Below, piece by piece: positions 13,803-16,700 of a DNA stretch of 16,700 bases (position 1 is the first letter of the stretch; every line of letters starts with the position of its first letter). The notes under the pieces were generated by a model. It saw only the letters and a program-made list of their open reading frames with translations. It was not told the DNA's origin and did no database searches. The position numbers and the translations under genes are program-made. The stretch is from Bacteriovorax sp. UBA1852. GTDB lineage: Bacteria > Bdellovibrionota > Bacteriovoracia > Bacteriovoracales > Bacteriovoracaceae. Location: positions 1-16,700 of the forward strand of contig DDIK01000034.1 in assembly GCA_002338505.1 (NCBI GenBank). Reading direction: 5' to 3'.

Positions 13803-14777
13803 TTAGAATTCATTAAAGTAAGAAACTTTTCCAGGCCCTTCTTCATTAAGAATAAAATCACTTATGGTACGACCTTTTTTGTCGTCTTCAATCACGAAAT
13901 TATACTTAGCTTGCATTTCATCAAATTTCGACCAACTCATTGGGCAAGATACATCTTGATCAAGACTCTTTGCCATTGTTTTCATAGCCTTTTTAATTCT
14001 TTTAACACTCTTTTTTGTAGCATACTTAGAACAATTAATTGATTCATCCATACTGGCATCAATGTAATTTGAGAAATCGATTGATGATCTTGAATTAACT
14101 TCATATTTATCATCGACACATAAAATGTAAGGCCCAATATCTTGCCCTATGACATCTTTTTGTTCGCCTAACATATGATTCCAGAACCTCATTCCGTTAA
14201 AATTTGCAGAAAGATCCGCATAAGAGAACACTCCTGTAGCCAAAATATTTCCACCGAGTATTGTCTTCTCCTTAAATATACCCTCACGCAATGTTGCAGA
14301 AAGAGATCTGCCCTTAATATGATAATCCTGATAATAACGAGAACCCATGCCAAACATATGCTCTAACTTATCAACCCCTATAACAGTATTTCCCATACGA
14401 ATGGTTGGACTAAGTGCCAAGTCTGAATCTTTACTAAGATTTAAAATCGCACCTTCAAATAAAGTCCATCCACTATATATTGACTCGTCGATACTAATTG
14501 ATCTCTTCATGAACTTCTTTTCATGCAATATATCTATGACAAGCTTACCTGAAGTATGATTTGCAAAATAATATTGTAAATTTTCCACCAGACGTTCACG
14601 GTCACAGCCACCCTCAGCATTTGTCTTTTGGACAGCTTGAGAAAGTGACACATTCGCCTCTTTATTCACAGTCCCTAAAATATCTGGTAACTCCTGATTC
14701 ATACCAGTAAAGTTATCTGCTTCAGCAGCCTGGGCTTGATTAATTACCAATAGAGACATAAGGATTAGTTTTTTCAT
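13803..14777 (-). CDS. Unrecognised exported protein with DKLEH and SYADLSANFNGMRFW motifs
   Basis: I do not recognise this family. From ATG at 14777 the protein has 324 aa with a Sec signal (MKKLILMSLLVINQAQA). The ribosome site is weak for either candidate start; 14777 is chosen for the signal peptide. The middle holds the most distinctive blocks: TVIGVDKLEHMFGMGSRYYQ (about 131-150) and SYADLSANFNGMRFWNHMLG (about 185-204), the latter aromatic and polar like a membrane-associated or substrate-binding segment. Residues 55-90 and 250-275 are helical and basic. Cysteines 58, 220, 249 and 278 could pair. It sits between the transglycosylase gene (77 bp away) and a terminator at 14804-14825, so it has its own promoter or starts a two-gene unit. 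Periplasmic location is inferred. Confidence 0.65.
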   Translation of the reverse strand: MKKLILMSLLVINQAQAAEADNFTGMNQELPDILGTVNKEANVSLSQAVQKTNAEGGCDRERLVENLQYYFANHTSGKLVIDILHEKKFMKRSISIDESIYSGWTLFEGAILNLSKDSDLALSPTIRMGNTVIGVDKLEHMFGMGSRYYQDYHIKGRSLSATLREGIFKEKTILGGNILATGVFSYADLSANFNGMRFWNHMLGEQKDVIGQDIGPYILCVDDKYEVNSRSSIDFSNYIDASMDESINCSKYATKKSVKRIKKAMKTMAKSLDQDVSCPMSWSKFDEMQAKYNFVIEDDKKGRTISDFILNEEGPGKVSYFNEF

Positions 14778-14803
14778 GAGAACGTAGTACCACAATTCTC
14801 ATC

Positions 14804-14825
14804 AAAAAAGAACGCGCCGCGCATT
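14804..14825 (-). terminator. Intrinsic terminator after the BLUF gene
   Basis: AACGCGCCGCGCATT (14811-14825) folds into a GC-rich stem of about six pairs with a 3-nt loop. On the minus strand it is followed by CTTTTTT. The plus strand also shows a T-run, so it may work in both directions. It separates the BLUF gene from the next minus-strand gene. Confidence 0.6.
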
Positions 14826-14846
14826 TTTTACATACTTCTTAGGTCA

Positions 14847-15254
14847 TTATGCTGAGAAAAAGAATTTCTTAAGTGTACCTAAAACCATCTCGCGCTTAAG
14901 TGCTGTATTTCGATCATATGAATTTATGATTTCATCAAGTTTCTTCTCCATCTCATGATCTATTGAATCAACACTCTTATAGGCCATAGTCCACATATCA
15001 AAAATACGTTTTTCATACTCTCCATCGAGAACGAGTTTCACGTGAGAATGTCTTGAGTCTTTCTCTATTTTTTCATAAAGATGATTTATTCTTGCATCAC
15101 CTTCAAGAAGCTGTAAGAAGTGACCTGCTTTATATAAGAGCATGCCGGTGATATCATTTTTCTCATTATACTCTCTAAAGCCTTTCAACATCTCAAGAAT
15201 TTCATCTTCACTAAAGAACTTTGTCGACTTTGAAATATAAAATTTAAATATCAT
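14847..15254 (-). CDS. Short BLUF-domain blue-light (FAD) sensor
   Basis: This 135-aa protein is a BLUF domain, a flavin-binding photoreceptor fold in which blue light rearranges hydrogen bonds around FAD. Key residues are present: Tyr6 (FKFYISKS), Asn30 (EYNEKNDITGMLLY), Gln48 (GHFLQLLEG) and the Trp88/Met90 pair (DMWTMAY). The block YEKIEKDSRHSHV is also typical. After about residue 95 only a short charged helical tail remains, so there is no fused enzyme or DNA-binding domain. Such short BLUF proteins signal through a partner protein. GGGGAG precedes the ATG. It is divergent from the carboxypeptidase gene, with 164 bp between them, and ends at a terminator. The partner is not evident among its neighbours. 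Confidence 0.85.
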   Translation of the reverse strand: MIFKFYISKSTKFFSEDEILEMLKGFREYNEKNDITGMLLYKAGHFLQLLEGDARINHLYEKIEKDSRHSHVKLVLDGEYEKRIFDMWTMAYKSVDSIDHEMEKKLDEIINSYDRNTALKREMVLGTLKKFFFSA

Positions 15255-15418
15255 AGAATTCTCCCCTGTTTAACCTATCGGAAGATAGACTTATTTCTAC
15301 AAGTCATTTAGACCGAGCTATACACTCAACTAACAAACTCAAACACTTTGAAACATAAGTGTCATATTCAAACTATTCTGAGAATATTAAGTATTGATAT
15401 TTAAAAATGGAGTTTTAA

Positions 15419-16700
15419 ATGAATTCAAGAAATCCTAAAAGTCTAGGTCTGGTAATTGTCGCCTGCCTTATTAGTCTTATGACATGGTCACACTCGAACA
15501 TTAGCAAAAATGAAGCGAAGAACTTTGATGTCCTGTCCTTACACACTGGTAAAAACTATCAAAAAGTCATGAAGTTTTTACGAATAAAAGGCGAAGATGT
15601 CCTCGGTGTTGATTACAGAAATAAGATCATCAATATTCACTCTACTAAGAAAAGAATCTCAGAGATATCTGAACTTATTTCAAAAATTGATACTATTTCA
15701 CATGATGAGAAAAGCTTAGATGAAAATTACCTCACTCCGAATGAAGTCTATTCGATACTAAAAAAGGCGAGTGAAAAATACCCTCAAATTACTAAGCTTA
15801 TAAAAGTAGGAGAATCACTTGAGGGCAATAGTATTTACGCGATCAAGATATCAGACTCACCTAAAGAAAGTGATACCTCTAAGCCAAGCATTCTCTTTAA
15901 TGGAATGCACCACTCAAGAGAAGTTATGACGGCTGAGGTAACAACCGACATTGTCACTTATCTCACTCAAAATTATAGCAAAGACCCAAAAGTAAGAAAC
16001 TGGGTTAATAATAACGAAATCTATATTCTTCCAATGCTTAATATTGATGGTAATAAGAAAGTTTGGGACGGTAATAATATGTGGAGAAAGAACACTCGAG
16101 GTGGTTACGGCGTTGACATCAACAGAAACTATCCAACAGACTGGAACAAATGCAATGGCTCAAGTGGTTGGAGAAGGTCACAAACCTATAGAGGGAGTGA
16201 GCCCGCAAGTGAGCCGGAGACAAATGTTTTAATGAGTTTTGTAGATGATATTAAGCCTGTATTCAATATTTCTTACCATGCCTATAGTGAACTTGTGATC
16301 TATCCAAAAGGTTGCCAAGGTGAGCGTACAAGCAATAGAGAAATTGTAGAAGGGATAGGCCATGAACTAGGCGAAGTTCTTGATTATGTCCCAGGAACGG
16401 CATGGGAGATACTTTACTCCGTTGACGGATCTGATATCGACTGGATGTACAGCGCTCAACAAGTCATTCCTTACGTTATTGAAGTAAGTCCAAGAGGAGA
16501 TGGTTTTCAACCGCCATATTCTAAAAGAGACAAAACTGTAAAAAGAAACAGACTTGGATGGATGCATCTTCTCGATCGTCTTGAGGGCCCTAGTCTCCAC
16601 GGGACGACAAAGAAATATACGACGGTTCGCTACAAGAAATTAGGATCAAAAAAAGACTTTAATGAATATCGAGTCAATCCAGACGGTAGTTTTCATATTA
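15419..16700 (+). CDS. Secreted M14 zinc carboxypeptidase, 3' end outside window
   Basis: The frame is open to the window end (427 codons seen). M14 enzymes remove C-terminal residues from peptides, or act on peptidoglycan peptides, using one zinc. Residues about 8-25 form a signal or anchor segment and 30-95 look like a propeptide-like region. The catalytic domain starts near residue 103. Zinc ligands are His165 and Glu168 (MHHSREVMTAEV) and His287 (ISYHAYSELVIYPKG). The substrate-binding NRNY block is at 235-238 (GVDINRNYPTDW), and the general base is Glu355 (PYVIEVSP). The sequence continues into a further region after about residue 390, so an extra C-terminal domain is likely. GGAG lies at 15409-15412, 6 nt before the ATG. 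Substrate preference is not readable with confidence. Confidence 0.88.
   Translation, partial: MNSRNPKSLGLVIVACLISLMTWSHSNISKNEAKNFDVLSLHTGKNYQKVMKFLRIKGEDVLGVDYRNKIINIHSTKKRISEISELISKIDTISHDEKSLDENYLTPNEVYSILKKASEKYPQITKLIKVGESLEGNSIYAIKISDSPKESDTSKPSILFNGMHHSREVMTAEVTTDIVTYLTQNYSKDPKVRNWVNNNEIYILPMLNIDGNKKVWDGNNMWRKNTRGGYGVDINRNYPTDWNKCNGSSGWRRSQTYRGSEPASEPETNVLMSFVDDIKPVFNISYHAYSELVIYPKGCQGERTSNREIVEGIGHELGEVLDYVPGTAWEILYSVDGSDIDWMYSAQQVIPYVIEVSPRGDGFQPPYSKRDKTVKRNRLGWMHLLDRLEGPSLHGTTKKYTTVRYKKLGSKKDFNEYRVNPDGSFHI

Overview
This AT-rich window has short intergenic gaps, many Sec-exported hydrolases and no operon names that fix a taxon. The mix suggests an AT-rich Gram-negative of the Bdellovibrionota kind (for example Bacteriovorax/Halobacteriovorax relatives): a penicillin-acylase-like enzyme, a secreted elicitor-type transglutaminase, an MltB-type transglycosylase, an M14 carboxypeptidase and a short BLUF protein. 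That placement is inference; no rRNA or marker gene is present.

Layout. (1) 1-3981 is host chromosome: the 3' part of a penicillin acylase family gene, a convergent gene for an unrecognised secreted protein, and a secreted transglutaminase-like protein. (2) About 3989-12461 is an integrated mobilizable element. Its left end carries a tyrosine integrase and an AlpA/Xis-like protein. Next comes a leftward mobC-mobA pair with a mobB-like gene nested in another frame of mobA, then about 800 bp of structure-rich DNA (7212-8018). The right half is a rightward metal-handling operon: merR-like, merT-like, merP-like, a CopZ-type Fe-S metallochaperone, and a multicopper oxidase fused to a CopB-like outer-membrane barrel. 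The element abuts the 3' end of a tRNA-Pro(GGG) gene. GTTACC direct repeats sit near both ends and look like integrase arm sites. (3) 12427-16700 is host again: terminator, tRNA-Pro, MltB-like transglycosylase, an unrecognised secreted protein, a BLUF photoreceptor and the 5' part of an M14 carboxypeptidase.

How the parts work together. Int and Xis would integrate and excise the element. MobC, MobA and MobB would process its DNA for transfer by a conjugation machine supplied by another element, since no mating-pair or replication genes are present. The cargo looks like a metal-responsive system: a three-cysteine MerR regulator, a MerT/MerP import-type pair, a cytoplasmic chaperone, and a periplasmic or outer-membrane copper oxidase. 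No mercuric reductase is present, so copper handling is more likely than classic mercury resistance.

Most unusual points: the CopA-CopB fusion; the mer-type uptake genes wired to copper genes; the overprinted mobB; a hairpin that locks the ribosome site and start codon of a 36-residue ORF; an array of ACGAA/TTCGT hairpins; and a reverse-oriented near-copy of the end of xis at the right end of the element.
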